Origin: an uncultured Prochlorococcus sp.
GTDB lineage: Bacteria; Cyanobacteriota; Cyanobacteriia; PCC-6307; Cyanobiaceae
Direction of reading: 5' to 3'
Assembly (NCBI RefSeq): GCF_902616385.1
Contig: NZ_CACMSM010000010.1
Coordinates: forward strand, 1-57,380
Length of the DNA stretch: 57,380 nt
Shown here one piece after another: positions 1 through 11,098 of the stretch. How positions within the stretch are numbered: the first letter of the stretch is position 1; the number at the start of each line of letters is the position of its first letter. Below the pieces are notes generated by a model. It ran no database searches. It saw only the letters and a program-made list of their open reading frames with translations, and was not told the origin of the DNA. A program made the translations under genes and the position numbers.

Positions 1-12
1 ATCACATTCAAT

Positions 13-639
13 CTATAAATTTACAAAAATAGATTCATTGTCGGGTTTAATTTCAAATTCTTTTTTAAAAAAATACCTTTTATTTTCTTCTTTGAAGAGC
101 AACCAGTTATTTGGATAAATATGCATAAGAGCAGCTTTATTTAAAGGCTGCAGAAAATAAATATTTTTCCATGTTTTGACAAAGTTTTTACGTCGCTCTC
201 TAATAACACTTCCTATACCAATATTGGCATCTTCAAATTTTGGATTTAATGAATAATGCGTACCTTGATAATTATCAGACATTGGTTCAAATGAATCGAA
301 ATCATATGGCTGAGGTAGTATCGATATCATTACACTATCAATATTATTTATATTATTTGATTCATTAAATGATTTAAAAGTAAAGATTTTATCTTTGATA
401 TCAGGATAGTCTCTTTGAGCCAAAGCCACAGCACCTTGATCAGCAAATGTTATGAATACATTATTATTTTTAGACAATATCTTGTAGATAGTTATTCCAA
501 TTCTGTTAAATTTCAACCCTTCAAAATTAAATTCTATAGTAAATCTTTTATTTGAATCTAATAAACTTGGAATAATTGCATCCTCCATATTCTTAAGAGA
601 TTCATTTAAATCTTTAGGTAGTCTGTAATTGGTTTCCAT
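13..639 (-). CDS. DUF1995 family protein
   Basis: A 208-residue soluble protein whose pattern (N-terminal LPKDLNESLKNMEDAI, a central ADQGAVALAQRDYP, then WKNIYFLQPLNKAALMHIYP) I recognise as the DUF1995 family of cyanobacteria and chloroplasts. Plant members are plastid proteins and some have been linked to photosystem assembly, but no biochemical activity is established. There is no signal peptide or membrane segment. It is the last gene of a minus-strand series after dapF and the cysteine desulfurase. Its ATG overlaps the desulfurase stop by one base, so translational coupling is likely. The family call is fairly firm; the function is unknown. Confidence 0.85.
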   Translation of the reverse strand: METNYRLPKDLNESLKNMEDAIIPSLLDSNKRFTIEFNFEGLKFNRIGITIYKILSKNNNVFITFADQGAVALAQRDYPDIKDKIFTFKSFNESNNINNIDSVMISILPQPYDFDSFEPMSDNYQGTHYSLNPKFEDANIGIGSVIRERRKNFVKTWKNIYFLQPLNKAALMHIYPNNWLLFKEENKRYFFKKEFEIKPDNESIFVNL

Positions 640-1811
640 TAAAATTTGTCAATACATATTTGAATAAGTTCTAAAAATTTATCTATTTCAGACTTATTAT
701 TTATTGAACCTAAAGTAACACGAATATTTGAATATAGTTCATCATCTTTTAAACCAATATTTTTAAGTGTAGAGCTAGGTTTCCCAGATGAGCTTGAACA
801 AGCACTGCCACTACTTATGGCTATTTTATTTTCTGACATGAAATTAACAATCTTATAGGCCTTTATAGGCTCAAATAGTTTATTTAATAGTAAAAAAGAA
901 ATATGACTGGGAAGTCTATGGTTAATACTACCCGTAATCTTTATATGATTATTATCTTTAATTTTTTGAAAAAAATAATTTTTAAGTTTATTAATATTAT
1001 TAGAAGGAAATTCAGTTATGTAATCATATAATTTTATTTTTCCTTCAATATTCTTTAATGATTCATACATTCCAGCGATTAATGGCAAAGCTTGTGTACC
1101 TTGTCTAATTGAAAATTCCTGAGTAATTGATATGTCATAATTTTTTAAAATTTGTCTAGACTTTTCTTTTGTTAAAAGAATACCGATCCCTTTTGGACCT
1201 CCAAATTTATGAGCGGATAAACTTAAAAAATCACATTTAAGATCTTTCCAACTAAATATTCCATTACTTAATATTTGAGTTCCATCTAAATGAAACATTA
1301 TATTTAATTCTTCACATTTGGAACCAATAAATTGGACAGGTTGTATTGTCCCAATTTCACTTTGACCCCAAATAATTGATACAAGCTTAGTATCATTGGT
1401 TAAAAATTTTTTGATATCTGAAATATTTAAAATTCCATCATTATTTACAGGCCATTCGTAAATATTCCAATTTTGTTTTCTTAGTTTATTAGCACAAATA
1501 GTTGTTGCTTGATGTTCAACATTTGAAATAACAACCCTACCATTTTTAAATTTCTCATAGATATTATTAAATACAATATTTGTCGATTCCGAAGAACCAG
1601 ATGTAAAAATTATATCCTCTGGATCTGCATCGAATATATAAGCAATTTTAGATCTAATTTTTTCAAGATAAGTAGAGCATTTTATCCCTAGCTCATATGT
1701 AGATGAGGGGTTATGCCAATAATTCCTATAAGTTGAATTAATTATATTTAAAACATTCTCAGATAACGGAGTTGTGGAAGCATTATCTAAATAGATAAAA
1801 TTATTTTTCAT
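639..1811 (-). CDS. Cysteine desulfurase (NifS/IscS-like, PLP-dependent)
   Basis: Removes sulfur from L-cysteine as an enzyme persulfide for Fe-S clusters and other sulfur transfers. The 390-residue length is normal. The sequence has the N-terminal YLDNASTTPLS, the PLP-binding lysine in LSAHKFGGPKGIG (about K202), and a catalytic cysteine in the flexible loop SSGSACSSSSGKPS (about C338), which is the longer loop of NifS/IscS-type rather than SufS-type enzymes. It lies between dapF and the DUF1995 gene with one-base overlaps on both sides, so the three are probably one mRNA. I leave the symbol blank because several desulfurase paralogues usually exist in these genomes and this cannot be assigned to one pathway from sequence alone. 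Confidence 0.93.
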   Translation of the reverse strand: MKNNFIYLDNASTTPLSENVLNIINSTYRNYWHNPSSTYELGIKCSTYLEKIRSKIAYIFDADPEDIIFTSGSSESTNIVFNNIYEKFKNGRVVISNVEHQATTICANKLRKQNWNIYEWPVNNDGILNISDIKKFLTNDTKLVSIIWGQSEIGTIQPVQFIGSKCEELNIMFHLDGTQILSNGIFSWKDLKCDFLSLSAHKFGGPKGIGILLTKEKSRQILKNYDISITQEFSIRQGTQALPLIAGMYESLKNIEGKIKLYDYITEFPSNNINKLKNYFFQKIKDNNHIKITGSINHRLPSHISFLLLNKLFEPIKAYKIVNFMSENKIAISSGSACSSSSGKPSSTLKNIGLKDDELYSNIRVTLGSINNKSEIDKFLELIQICIDKF

Positions 1812-2671
1812 TAATTTACTAACATTGATCCTGAGAAAACCTTTTTAGCATTACCGGTCATCATTACTTCACAATCGTCTTTTGACCAATCAATTTTAAG
1901 ATTACCTCCTGGTAAGGTTACTATGGTTTGTGAACTACAAAGGCCTAATTTATAAGCTGCCACATGGATAGCACATGCACCTGTTCCACAAGCTAAGGTT
2001 GGACCTGCACCCCTTTCCCATACTTTTACTTTGATATTATCTCTATTTAAAATTTGACAAAAATGCACATTAGTTTTTTCAGGAAATAATTCATTTTTTT
2101 CAAATATAGGACCAAGTCTGGAAAGAACAATTGACTCTATGTCTTCTACAAAGAATATTAAATGAGGATTTCCCATTCCTACGGCATAACCAATATTATT
2201 AAAATCTTTCTCAATAAATTCGTGTGAAGGAATTGAATTTATTTTTTTTTCAATTGTTGTTGGAATATTTTGACATTCTAAAATTGGAACTCCCATTTTT
2301 ACTGTAATTTCATCATTTATATATTTTGCAATTTTTAAACCTGCTTTAGTCTCAATTTTATATTCTATATTTTTATTTTTCATTGAATCTTTTACGTGGA
2401 GATACTCAACTAAACACCTAATTCCGTTTCCACACATTTGTGCTTCAGAACCATCAGAATTAAAAATTATCATTTTTGCATAATTATCTTCATTAGGTTC
2501 TTCTATAAAAATCACACCATCTGCTCCAACACCAAATTGCCTGTTGCAAATTTTTTTTATATCAAATATTTTGTTTGTCTTGTAATTTTTATAAAATTCA
2601 TTTCCTCTAGAATCTATTATTACGAAATCATTTCCGTTACCTTGATATTTTTCAAAAGTTATATTTTTCAT
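1811..2671 (-). CDS. dapF: Diaminopimelate epimerase
   Basis: Interconverts LL- and meso-diaminopimelate in lysine and peptidoglycan biosynthesis. It has 286 residues, typical for the family. The two active-site cysteines are visible in SEAQMCGNGIRC and ERGAGPTLACGTGACA, and the N-terminus YQGNGNDFVIIDSRG is characteristic. It is the first gene of the minus-strand series that continues into a cysteine desulfurase and a DUF1995 gene. The 107-base spacer upstream is shared with the divergent leuS gene and must hold both promoters. The ATG start at 2671 agrees with the family N-terminus. Nothing is unusual apart from the overlapping gene ends downstream. Confidence 0.97.
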   Translation of the reverse strand: MKNITFEKYQGNGNDFVIIDSRGNEFYKNYKTNKIFDIKKICNRQFGVGADGVIFIEEPNEDNYAKMIIFNSDGSEAQMCGNGIRCLVEYLHVKDSMKNKNIEYKIETKAGLKIAKYINDEITVKMGVPILECQNIPTTIEKKINSIPSHEFIEKDFNNIGYAVGMGNPHLIFFVEDIESIVLSRLGPIFEKNELFPEKTNVHFCQILNRDNIKVKVWERGAGPTLACGTGACAIHVAAYKLGLCSSQTIVTLPGGNLKIDWSKDDCEVMMTGNAKKVFSGSMLVN

Positions 2672-2778
2672 TTGTAATTAATATATCTTAAATTTTAATT
2701 ATAAATTATTCCTTTTAACAATCTATTTCTATTTTATACAATGGATATTAAAATAATAATTTAACAAATAAAAATTAA

Positions 2779-5349
2779 GTGATTTCTCCAGATAAACAAT
2801 ATGAGGCTGATACCAATTTATATAATCCATCTGAAATAGAAAAAAAATGGCAGTCAATATGGACAGAAAACAATTTATACAAAACCGATGAATTAACTGA
2901 GAATAGCGATAAATTTTATGCCTTATCAATGTTTCCCTACCCTTCTGGTAATCTTCATATGGGACATGTTAGGAATTATGTTATTACAGACTTAATAGCT
3001 CGATTCCAAAGGTTTAAGGGTAAATCTGTCTTACATCCAATGGGTTGGGACGCTTTTGGTTTGCCTGCTGAAAATGCTGCGATTGAAAGAGGAATTAGTC
3101 CAAGTGTCTGGACTAAAAAAAATATTTCTCATATGAAGTCACAATTAAAGCTTTTGGGACTATCAGTTGATTGGGATAGGGAATTTGCAACATGTGATGA
3201 AAATTATTATATTTGGACTCAATATCTATTTTTAGAGTTATACAAGGCAGGTCTTGTATATCAAAAGGAATCAGAAGTTAATTGGGATCCTATTGATAAT
3301 ACAGTTCTAGCAAATGAACAAGTTGACTCAGAGGGTAAATCTTGGAGATCTGGGGCAGTAGTTGAAAAAAAATTATTAAAGCAATGGTTTTTAAGAATTA
3401 CTAATTATGCGGATGAGTTATTGAAGGATTTAGAAAAATTAGATAACTGGCCAGAAAGAGTAAAAATAATGCAAGATAATTGGATTGGAAAGTCAATTGG
3501 TGCAAATATTAATTTTAATATCAATACCAATCCAGAAAAGAAAATAACTGTATTTACCACAAGGCCAGATACTTTATTTGGAGTTACTTATTTAGCAATT
3601 TCTGTTAATCATTCATTAATTAAAAAAATTACTGATCAAGAAACTATACAAGATATAGAAAATCTTAAACAATATTTAAAAAAAAATAAAAATAATGAAC
3701 TTGAAAAAATTGGAATAAAAACTAGCTTAATAGCAATAAATCCAGTTAATTCTGAACCTATACCTATTTGGGTGGCTAGTTATGTTCTTGATGAATACGG
3801 TACAGGGGCTGTTATGGGTGTACCTGCTCATGATTTAAGGGATTTTGAGTTTGCTAAGAAAAACAATATAGATATTAAACAGGTAATAGTAAAGGATAAA
3901 AGTGAACAAAGTAATGAGCTTGATAATGCTTATGTAGATAATGGATATCTAATTAATTCAAATCAATACGACGGGATAGCAAATACTATTGCTAAATTAA
4001 AAATTTCAGAGGAGGGAGTAAATAATGGATGGGCCGAAAATAAGATTCAATATCGTTTAAGAGATTGGTTAATATCTAGACAAAGATATTGGGGATGTCC
4101 GATACCCATCGTTAATTGTAAAAATTGTGGAGCTGTTCCTTTAAAACAATCGGATTTGCCTGTTTCATTACCAAAAGATATAGAAATCTCCGCTAACAAG
4201 ATTAATGCTTTAGGTGATAATAATAATTGGATAAATACAACATGTCCAAAATGTGGAATAGCGGCAAGAAAAGAAACTGATACTATGGACACTTTCATGT
4301 GTTCATCTTGGTATTTTTTAAGATACCCTTCTTCAAAATGTTCAAATAAGCCATTTGAAAAGAATGAAATTAATAAGTGGTTGCCTGTAGATCAATATGT
4401 TGGAGGAGTAGAGCATGCAATATTGCATTTGTTATATGCAAGATTTTTCACTAAAGCTTTGCGAGATAATGAACTATTTGATATTGATGAACCTTTCAAA
4501 AAACTATTAACGCAAGGAATGGTTCAGGCCGCAGCCTATAAAAACAACAAAACTGGTAAATATATTTCTCCTTCCGATATTACTGATTTATCAAATCCTA
4601 CAGATCCAATTGACAACTCTAAACTCGAAGTTCTTTTCGAGAAGATGTCTAAGTCAAAATATAATGGAATAGACCCTGAATCAGTAATTAAAAAATATGG
4701 AGCAGATACAGCAAGAATGTTTATATTATTTAAAGCACCGCCAGAAAAAGATTTGGAATGGGGAGATACAGATGTTGAAGGACAATTTAGATTTTTAAGC
4801 AGGATTTGGAAGCTTTATATAAATTGTGCAAAAGATATAAATAATAAATCTAATTCCTATCCAGATAAAGAAAAAAGTTTAATAAAGTCGATGAATATCG
4901 CTATAAAAGAAATTTCAAATGACATATTAAATAACCAATTTAATACTGCGATTTCAGAACTAATGAAGTTTTATAATTCATTATCAAATTCCATTAATGA
5001 CGTAAACAATAATTTAAAGATTGATGCTTTAAAAACATTTTGTATTTTATTGGCTCCATTTGCCCCTCATATTGCAGAAGAAATATGGGATCTTATAGGA
5101 TTTAAAAAATCTGTGCATTTACAACAATGGCCTTCATTTAATGCCGAGGCACTAAAGGAAGATTCATATGAACTAGTAATACAAGTGAATGGGAAAGTTA
5201 GAGACAAAGTAAATATTAATAATGATATGAGTGAAGATCAAATTAAAGAATTGACTCTTAATAGACCTAACATATTAAAATGGACTCAAGATAAGGAAAT
5301 AAGAAAAATAATTATTGTTAAAGGAAAAATTATGAATATTGTTGTTTAA
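2779..5349 (+). CDS. leuS: Leucyl-tRNA synthetase
   Basis: Class I aminoacyl-tRNA synthetase charging tRNA-Leu, 856 residues. The ATP-binding HIGH signature appears as HMGH at residues 60-63 and KMSKS at 622-626. The CP1 editing domain is marked by TTRPDTLFG and by [12 protein letters not shown]. Zinc-binding-type CxxC pairs occur in NCKNCGAVP and CPKCGIAA. The C-terminal anticodon-binding region ends in [11 protein letters not shown], as in bacterial LeuRS. The start is a GTG at 2779; no upstream ATG is available and no clear Shine-Dalgarno is seen. The stop overlaps the end of the convergent pgi gene by four bases. Confidence 0.98.
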   Translation: MISPDKQYEADTNLYNPSEIEKKWQSIWTENNLYKTDELTENSDKFYALSMFPYPSGNLHMGHVRNYVITDLIARFQRFKGKSVLHPMGWDAFGLPAENAAIERGISPSVWTKKNISHMKSQLKLLGLSVDWDREFATCDENYYIWTQYLFLELYKAGLVYQKESEVNWDPIDNTVLANEQVDSEGKSWRSGAVVEKKLLKQWFLRITNYADELLKDLEKLDNWPERVKIMQDNWIGKSIGANINFNINTNPEKKITVFTTRPDTLFGVTYLAISVNHSLIKKITDQETIQDIENLKQYLKKNKNNELEKIGIKTSLIAINPVNSEPIPIWVASYVLDEYGTGAVMGVPAHDLRDFEFAKKNNIDIKQVIVKDKSEQSNELDNAYVDNGYLINSNQYDGIANTIAKLKISEEGVNNGWAENKIQYRLRDWLISRQRYWGCPIPIVNCKNCGAVPLKQSDLPVSLPKDIEISANKINALGDNNNWINTTCPKCGIAARKETDTMDTFMCSSWYFLRYPSSKCSNKPFEKNEINKWLPVDQYVGGVEHAILHLLYARFFTKALRDNELFDIDEPFKKLLTQGMVQAAAYKNNKTGKYISPSDITDLSNPTDPIDNSKLEVLFEKMSKSKYNGIDPESVIKKYGADTARMFILFKAPPEKDLEWGDTDVEGQFRFLSRIWKLYINCAKDINNKSNSYPDKEKSLIKSMNIAIKEISNDILNNQFNTAISELMKFYNSLSNSINDVNNNLKIDALKTFCILLAPFAPHIAEEIWDLIGFKKSVHLQQWPSFNAEALKEDSYELVIQVNGKVRDKVNINNDMSEDQIKELTLNRPNILKWTQDKEIRKIIIVKGKIMNIVV

Positions 5350-6929
5350 GAATTAATTTTTTGAATAACTAATGAATTTGGATTTGACCAATCGCCCTTA
5401 ACTAAATAATTATCATTACCGAAACACATTTCACGGAGTATAAAAAATATAGGTTCACTCACTGAATTATCAAATAAAGATGTTATGTCACTTATAGAAT
5501 ATTCGCCACCTTCGTCTAATAATTTACTTACTTTTTGTTGATACTCAATAATATTTGCGGCTGCTTTCTTTCCAGCTTCAACTCCAGGTTGATCATATGC
5601 ATTTATGTTTACCAATTCGGCATAGAAGGAAACAGCCCTCTCAAATAAAGCGATTAAGGCACCTAGTGAAAAACAATTTAACTTTTCTAACGTGATAGTG
5701 ATACTTTGTCTGTTTTCACTAGAGAGTGCTAATCTGGTTCCTTGCAAAAAACCAGAAAGATATTCTTTAGGATTCTCATTTTCATCAAAAATATTAGTAG
5801 ATGGAGAATCTAATAATTCAATAAAAATACAAAAGAAATTATCAATACCATCTCTCAGTTGCTGAACATAAGCATGTTGATCTGTAGATCCTTTATTACC
5901 AAAAACTGAAATACCTTGATTAACTACTTCACCATTCCTATTAAATTTCTTTCCTAATGATTCCATTACTAATTGCTGGAGATATTTACTAAATACCTGT
6001 AACCTATCTCTATAAGGTAATACGACCATATCTCTCTTTCCAATACCATCCCCAGTTAAATACCATGCGGATGATAATAGTGCTGCTGGATTATTTTTAA
6101 AATCACTTATACGTGTGGCTTCATCCATTAATGATGCACCTCTAATAAATTCAGATATATTTTCATTAATAAGAGCTAATGGAAGTAATCCCACAGAACT
6201 TGTAATACTAGTTCTTCCTCCAACCCAATCTTGCAAATTAAATATTTTTAACCAATTTTCAGAAGTGGCTTTTTTAAATAACTTACTATCTTTCATAGTT
6301 ATAGCTATAGCATTAGAATTCCATTCAAGAGAATTTTTTTCGCAGTGACTTTTAATAATTTCCATAGCAATTCTAGGTTCAGGTGTACCCCCTGATTTGC
6401 TTACTACTACAAATAATGTTGTTGATAATTTTTCAGATAATTCTTCTAACTTTTCGCTAATTAAAAATGGATCAACATTATCGATATAAGAAAAATTTAA
6501 GCCTCTAGAACATTTCTGCAGTGACTCTGTAATAAGTAATGGACCTAACCCACTTCCACCAATTCCTATCCATAGAACATCAGTATAATGCTGATTATTC
6601 TTATTCTTAATATCTCCATTTAAAATTTGTTTTCCAAATTCAGAGATTGCATTAATATCTACGCTAATTTCCTCTCCAATTTTTGAAGAGGGTGAAATTG
6701 ATGGATTTCTAAGCCAATAATGTCCAACTTGTCTATTTTCATCAATATTTGAGATTGCACCATTTTCTAATTCTTTTATCGATGAAAAAACATCTATAAA
6801 TTTATCTTCTAAATTTTTTATATCTTTACTTGTGAAATTAATTTTGCTTATGTCTAGCCAAATATTTAATTTTTTATCAAACCAAAGATAATTACAGAAT
6901 TTATCCCAAGATTTTAAATCTCCATTCAT
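5346..6929 (-). CDS. pgi: Glucose-6-phosphate isomerase
   Basis: Interconverts glucose-6-phosphate and fructose-6-phosphate, linking glycogen, the Calvin cycle and the oxidative pentose phosphate pathway. It has 527 residues, the usual cyanobacterial length. Sugar-isomerase motifs are visible: the phosphate-binding [16 protein letters not shown], the glycine-rich [13 protein letters not shown] and the [14 protein letters not shown] active-site region. The gene runs against leuS with a four-base overlap of 3' ends. Its 5' end faces purN across 151 bases. The ATG at 6929 is followed by a normal family N-terminus. Confidence 0.97.
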   Translation of the reverse strand: MNGDLKSWDKFCNYLWFDKKLNIWLDISKINFTSKDIKNLEDKFIDVFSSIKELENGAISNIDENRQVGHYWLRNPSISPSSKIGEEISVDINAISEFGKQILNGDIKNKNNQHYTDVLWIGIGGSGLGPLLITESLQKCSRGLNFSYIDNVDPFLISEKLEELSEKLSTTLFVVVSKSGGTPEPRIAMEIIKSHCEKNSLEWNSNAIAITMKDSKLFKKATSENWLKIFNLQDWVGGRTSITSSVGLLPLALINENISEFIRGASLMDEATRISDFKNNPAALLSSAWYLTGDGIGKRDMVVLPYRDRLQVFSKYLQQLVMESLGKKFNRNGEVVNQGISVFGNKGSTDQHAYVQQLRDGIDNFFCIFIELLDSPSTNIFDENENPKEYLSGFLQGTRLALSSENRQSITITLEKLNCFSLGALIALFERAVSFYAELVNINAYDQPGVEAGKKAAANIIEYQQKVSKLLDEGGEYSISDITSLFDNSVSEPIFFILREMCFGNDNYLVKGDWSNPNSLVIQKINS

Positions 6930-7080
6930 TTTATATATTTGTTTCTTTTATTTATTATTCAATTATATCTATACGAATAGTACATAGATTTGAATCATTT
7001 AAATTTGTTTAAATTATTATCTTCAAATAAATATGTTTTTGAATATAAACAATTAAAATTAAGGGTTTTTTTTATTTCAT

Positions 7081-7767
7081 ATGAATTTATCATTAAATAA
7101 AATAAAAAAATTGGATAGATCCTTTAATTACATAATTTCGCCTGAGATATCTGAATTTAGAAGATTTTTCCCAAAATTAAAAATAGGTGTACTTGCTTCT
7201 GGGAAAGGAACAAACTTTCAGGAATTAATTAATCTCTCAGAAAAAGAACAATTAGATATAGATATAAAAGTTCTAATAACTAACAAAGATGATGCAGGAT
7301 GTATAAAGAGAGCTGAAAGTAAAAAAATACCTTACAAAATTATAAGAGGCAAAGACTTTATGCAAAAGGAGGCATTTGAATTAGAAATTGTAAATACTTT
7401 AATTCGTTACGATGTTGAACTTGTGGTTATGGCAGGCTGGATGAAAATTGTTACCCCATTTTTTATCAATAAATTTAAGAATAAGATAATTAATATTCAC
7501 CCTTCATTACTTCCAGCATATAAAGGTGGTTCTGCGATAAAGGACTGTATATTAAATGGTTCAAAAATAACTGGTTGTTCAGTACATTTTGTTGAAGAGG
7601 AGGTAGATAGTGGATCATTGATAATGCAAGCTGCATTGTCAATTAGAGATGATGATGATATTGAATCACTTTCCAAAAGAATACAAATGCTTGAGCATAA
7701 AATTTTACCTCACTCAATCTCTCAAGCTGGTTTTTTGATAAGAAGTAATTTTATGGATAATTATTAG
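7081..7767 (+). CDS. purN: Phosphoribosylglycinamide formyltransferase
   Basis: Transfers formyl from 10-formyl-THF to glycinamide ribonucleotide, the third step of purine synthesis. The core starts at KIGVLASGKGTNFQELI. It carries the catalytic Asn/His in INIHPSLLPAYKGG and the catalytic Asp in HFVEEEVDSGSLI. At 228 residues it is longer than the E. coli enzyme because of about 33 extra N-terminal residues before the first beta strand. No better internal start is obvious, so I keep the first ATG, though a shorter form is possible. The 3' end overlaps the convergent argC by 17 bases. Confidence 0.94.
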   Translation: MNLSLNKIKKLDRSFNYIISPEISEFRRFFPKLKIGVLASGKGTNFQELINLSEKEQLDIDIKVLITNKDDAGCIKRAESKKIPYKIIRGKDFMQKEAFELEIVNTLIRYDVELVVMAGWMKIVTPFFINKFKNKIINIHPSLLPAYKGGSAIKDCILNGSKITGCSVHFVEEEVDSGSLIMQAALSIRDDDDIESLSKRIQMLEHKILPHSISQAGFLIRSNFMDNY

Positions 7768-8806
7768 TTAAATCAAGACCTTCATCCATTGAAAATCCAC
7801 TCATAATATTTAAATTTTGAATTGCTTGACCAGTTTGACCTTTTAACAAATTATCAATTACAGATAAAATAATAATCCTTCCATTTCGAATATCAACTTT
7901 AACAGAAAGGAAAATTTGGTTTGTATTTTTAACCCATTTTGTTGAGGGGTATGTATCTACAGGTAATACTTTAATATTTTTGAAATTTCTATAATAATTA
8001 TCCAAAAGAATTCTGCAATCATCAGAAGTTAATCCTGGATCTCTTAATCTCCCATATATAGTCGAATGCATACCCCTTGAAATTGGAACCAAATGAGGTG
8101 TAAAAAGCAGTTCAATTTTATTTCCAGAAACTATAGATGCTACTTGCTCGATCTCTGAGGTATGTCTATGGTTTATCAATCCATAAGCTGATAGACCTTC
8201 ACCACATTCTGATAAGAGTAGCTTTTGGTTTGGTTCTCGACCTCCTCCGGAGGTTCCGCTTTTAGAATCAATCACTATTCCTTCAGGTTCAATAATTCCT
8301 TGCGAAAGATAAGGAACTAATGGAATAAGAGCAGATGTTGGATAGCATCCTGGACAGGCAATTAATCTTCCTTTTGAAATGGCTTCATTATTTATTTCAG
8401 GAAGACCGTAGACTGCCTCTTTACATAAATCATCATCATTCCTTTTATAAATAGCAGCTTCTTTGGAATATACATTTTTCCATTCATCTAAAGACTTATA
8501 TCTGTAATCAGCAGATAAATCAATAACTTTAAGTCCTCGATCTAATAATTTCCTTGTCAATGTTGAAGATAGGCCATTTGGTAAGCAAAGCAACGCAACA
8601 TCTGCATTTTTTGAAATATTATCTACGGAAATTTCTTCAATATAAGGATCATTATCTAGATAAATAAAAGGAAAATTATCATTCCACTTTGATCCAGATG
8701 TTTTATTACCTCCTAAAAATGAAATTTTGTATTTTTTAATTTTCTTTAAGAGATTTACCGCTTGAATACCGCCGTAACCAGTAGCACCTACTATTGCAAC
8801 ATTCAT
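7751..8806 (-). CDS. argC: N-acetyl-gamma-glutamyl-phosphate reductase
   Basis: NADPH-dependent third step of arginine synthesis, reducing N-acetylglutamyl-phosphate to the semialdehyde. It has 351 residues. The N-terminal nucleotide-binding motif is VAIVGATGYGGIQAVNLL, the active-site cysteine lies in ACPGCYPTSALIPL, and the conserved SGTSGGGREP segment follows. It is convergent with purN (17-base overlap) and divergent from ribBA across a spacer of about 88 bases. The start at ATG 8806 gives the expected MNVAIVGATG opening. Confidence 0.97.
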   Translation of the reverse strand: MNVAIVGATGYGGIQAVNLLKKIKKYKISFLGGNKTSGSKWNDNFPFIYLDNDPYIEEISVDNISKNADVALLCLPNGLSSTLTRKLLDRGLKVIDLSADYRYKSLDEWKNVYSKEAAIYKRNDDDLCKEAVYGLPEINNEAISKGRLIACPGCYPTSALIPLVPYLSQGIIEPEGIVIDSKSGTSGGGREPNQKLLLSECGEGLSAYGLINHRHTSEIEQVASIVSGNKIELLFTPHLVPISRGMHSTIYGRLRDPGLTSDDCRILLDNYYRNFKNIKVLPVDTYPSTKWVKNTNQIFLSVKVDIRNGRIIILSVIDNLLKGQTGQAIQNLNIMSGFSMDEGLDLTNNYP

Positions 8807-8894
8807 TTCTTAGAATTGGCAGACTTTGAGATAGGATTATAAAGTGTTGAATTTAAGTTAACTAAAACACTATTTTTCTATATTGATAGGAATA

Positions 8895-10619
8895 ATGAAA
8901 GAAACAAGTCCCAAATCAAATAATGGAACAATTTTGGATATAAATGAATCTTTTAACATTGAATTTGATCCTATCAGCGATGCTTTGGCAGCAATAAGAA
9001 ATGGTGAATGCATAATTGTTGTAGATGATGAAAGAAGAGAAAATGAAGGAGATTTAATATGTGCGGCTCAGTTTGCAACCCCACAGCAAATTAATTTTAT
9101 GGCTACTGAGGGACGTGGTCTTATATGCCTAGCAATGCAAGGTGAAAAACTTGATTCTTTAGATTTACCATTAATGGTAGATAGAAATACAGATGAAAAT
9201 CAAACAGCTTTTACAGTATCAATTGATGCTGGACCTGAAAATAATGTTACTACCGGAATTTCCGCTGAAGACAGAGCAAAGACAATACAAGTTGCTATAA
9301 ACCCAAATTCAAAACCTGATGATTTAAGGAGGCCAGGACATATTTTTCCATTAAGAGCTAAAAAAGGTGGAGTATTAAAAAGGGCAGGTCATACCGAAGC
9401 GGCAGTAGATATTGCCGCAATGTCGGGTCTTTATCCCGCTGGAGTGATTTGTGAAATACAAAATCCTGACGGTTCTATGTCAAGACTTCCACAACTTAAA
9501 GAGTATGCAAAACAGTGGGGAATGAAATTAATATCCATAGCTGATTTAATAAGTTATCGGTTTCAAACTGAGAGATTTGTATTTAGAAAATCTGATGCTG
9601 TTCTTCCAAGTATTTTTGGTAATTTCAAAGCTTATGGATATGTTAATGAACTAGATGGTTCAGAACACGTCGCATTGGTTAAACAAAAATTATCGAAATT
9701 AAGCGAACCTGTACTAGTAAGAATGCATTCAGAGTGCTTAACTGGGGACGCATTTGGATCATTACGTTGTGATTGTAGACCCCAGTTAGAGGCAGCTTTA
9801 TCAAGAATAGAAAAAGAAGAAGAGGGGGTTGTTGTTTACTTGAGACAAGAAGGCAGAGGTATCGGTCTAATAAATAAATTAAAGGCTTATAGTTTACAGG
9901 ATGGTGGATTGGACACTGTAGAAGCTAATGAAAGATTAGGTTTTCCTGCTGATCTCAGAAATTATGGAGTTGGAGCACAGATATTAACCGATCTAGGGAT
10001 AAAAAAACTAAAATTACTTACAAACAATCCAAGAAAGATTGCTGGATTAGGTGGTTATGGAATAGAGGTTATTGAGAGAGTTCCATTAGTAATTTGTCCA
10101 AACGATAATAATGCAGAATATTTGAGTGTTAAAAAAACGAAGCTAGGCCACATGATTGATGAAGATGAATCTAATTCCAGGAATATCGATCCATTTATAT
10201 CAATTTTTCTTGACGGAAAATATAAATCTATTGATCTTGTTCCAATAAAAAATAATGTTATTAAATTCTGTAGTGAGCACAACATTAAAATTAAACTGGA
10301 AAGTACTCCAAGATTATTGGCTTTTTGGAATCGACCAAAATTAGTTTGGCGAATTTTACATGATCAAAGCAGGATAAATTCCAACATCTCTGATGATGAA
10401 ATAAAGAATATAGAATTATTTATCCAGTTTTTATCCAATTATGAAAATAGTTCAAAGATTGGAATTATTGTTTCTAGGAACATTGAACAAGCATTACACC
10501 CAAAAAGTAGCATTAAATTAATCAATACTAAATTTACTATTAATAATGAAATTTTATATTCGTCTACAAGAAAATTTAATCTAGATAAAGAGACATTTAG
10601 TATTGTTTTTGAAGGCTAA
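8895..10619 (+). CDS. ribBA: Bifunctional DHBP synthase / GTP cyclohydrolase II (RibBA)
   Basis: Supplies both substrates of riboflavin synthesis: 3,4-dihydroxybutanone 4-phosphate from ribulose-5-P (N-terminal half) and the pyrimidine from GTP (middle). The RibB half shows [23 protein letters not shown] and the [10 protein letters not shown] loop. The RibA half has its zinc cysteines in [17 protein letters not shown], then [14 protein letters not shown] and [12 protein letters not shown]. After about residue 425 there is an extra C-terminal segment of about 145 residues not needed for either activity, a feature of cyanobacterial RibBA. I chose ATG 8895 (opening MKETSP), four bases after an AGG. 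An in-frame TTG at 8883 is the alternative and lacks a ribosome binding site. Confidence 0.95.
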   Translation: MKETSPKSNNGTILDINESFNIEFDPISDALAAIRNGECIIVVDDERRENEGDLICAAQFATPQQINFMATEGRGLICLAMQGEKLDSLDLPLMVDRNTDENQTAFTVSIDAGPENNVTTGISAEDRAKTIQVAINPNSKPDDLRRPGHIFPLRAKKGGVLKRAGHTEAAVDIAAMSGLYPAGVICEIQNPDGSMSRLPQLKEYAKQWGMKLISIADLISYRFQTERFVFRKSDAVLPSIFGNFKAYGYVNELDGSEHVALVKQKLSKLSEPVLVRMHSECLTGDAFGSLRCDCRPQLEAALSRIEKEEEGVVVYLRQEGRGIGLINKLKAYSLQDGGLDTVEANERLGFPADLRNYGVGAQILTDLGIKKLKLLTNNPRKIAGLGGYGIEVIERVPLVICPNDNNAEYLSVKKTKLGHMIDEDESNSRNIDPFISIFLDGKYKSIDLVPIKNNVIKFCSEHNIKIKLESTPRLLAFWNRPKLVWRILHDQSRINSNISDDEIKNIELFIQFLSNYENSSKIGIIVSRNIEQALHPKSSIKLINTKFTINNEILYSSTRKFNLDKETFSIVFEG

Positions 10620-10623
10620 ATTA

Positions 10624-11061
10624 CTATTGTAAAGTTGCTTTTAGAATTTTTGAACCATTAGTAAGCTTTAGTACTACATCCATATCATCAGTTTTACCAA
10701 AGACAGTATGAACTCCATCGAGATGAGGCTGTGGTTCATAAACTATGAAAAACTGACTACCGCCTGTATCCTTTCCTGCATGAGCCATAGAAAGGGAGCC
10801 TTTTAGATGCTTATTAGAATTAATTTCACATTTAATATTATATCCAGGCCCTCCAGTTCCAGGCATACCAGATGCTCCATCACGAGTATTTGGACAGCCA
10901 CCCTGAGCCATAAATCCAGGAATAACTCTGTGAAATGTTAGACCATCATAAAAACCATCACTAATCAGATTCGTAAAGTTTTTAACTGTATTGGGTGCGT
11001 CATCGGAGAAAAATTCAATATTAATGTTCCCAACCTCTGTTTCAAATAATGCCGTTGTCAT
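10624..11061 (-). CDS. Cyclophilin-type peptidyl-prolyl cis-trans isomerase
   Basis: Catalyses prolyl cis-trans isomerisation during protein folding. It is a compact 145-residue single-domain cyclophilin without signal peptide, so cytoplasmic. Active-site elements are visible: [13 protein letters not shown] (catalytic Arg, then the Phe/Met/Gln pocket), the GSQFFIVY strand and the [10 protein letters not shown] turn that replaces the tryptophan loop. It is convergent with ribBA (four-base spacing) and precedes no close partner, with DUF3110 and dnaJ genes upstream on the same strand. Whether it is cotranscribed with them is uncertain. Confidence 0.95.
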   Translation of the reverse strand: MTTALFETEVGNINIEFFSDDAPNTVKNFTNLISDGFYDGLTFHRVIPGFMAQGGCPNTRDGASGMPGTGGPGYNIKCEINSNKHLKGSLSMAHAGKDTGGSQFFIVYEPQPHLDGVHTVFGKTDDMDVVLKLTNGSKILKATLQ

Positions 11062-11098
11062 GTTTTATATGTTGAATAATTATTTGATATTTTAATAG

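Noticed and set aside
8843-8878. Hairpin AGTGTT ... AACACT with T-run between argC and ribBA
   Set aside because: The stem is only six base pairs with a 17-base loop and is within chance expectation for this AT-rich spacer; it would act before ribBA, where a terminator makes little sense.
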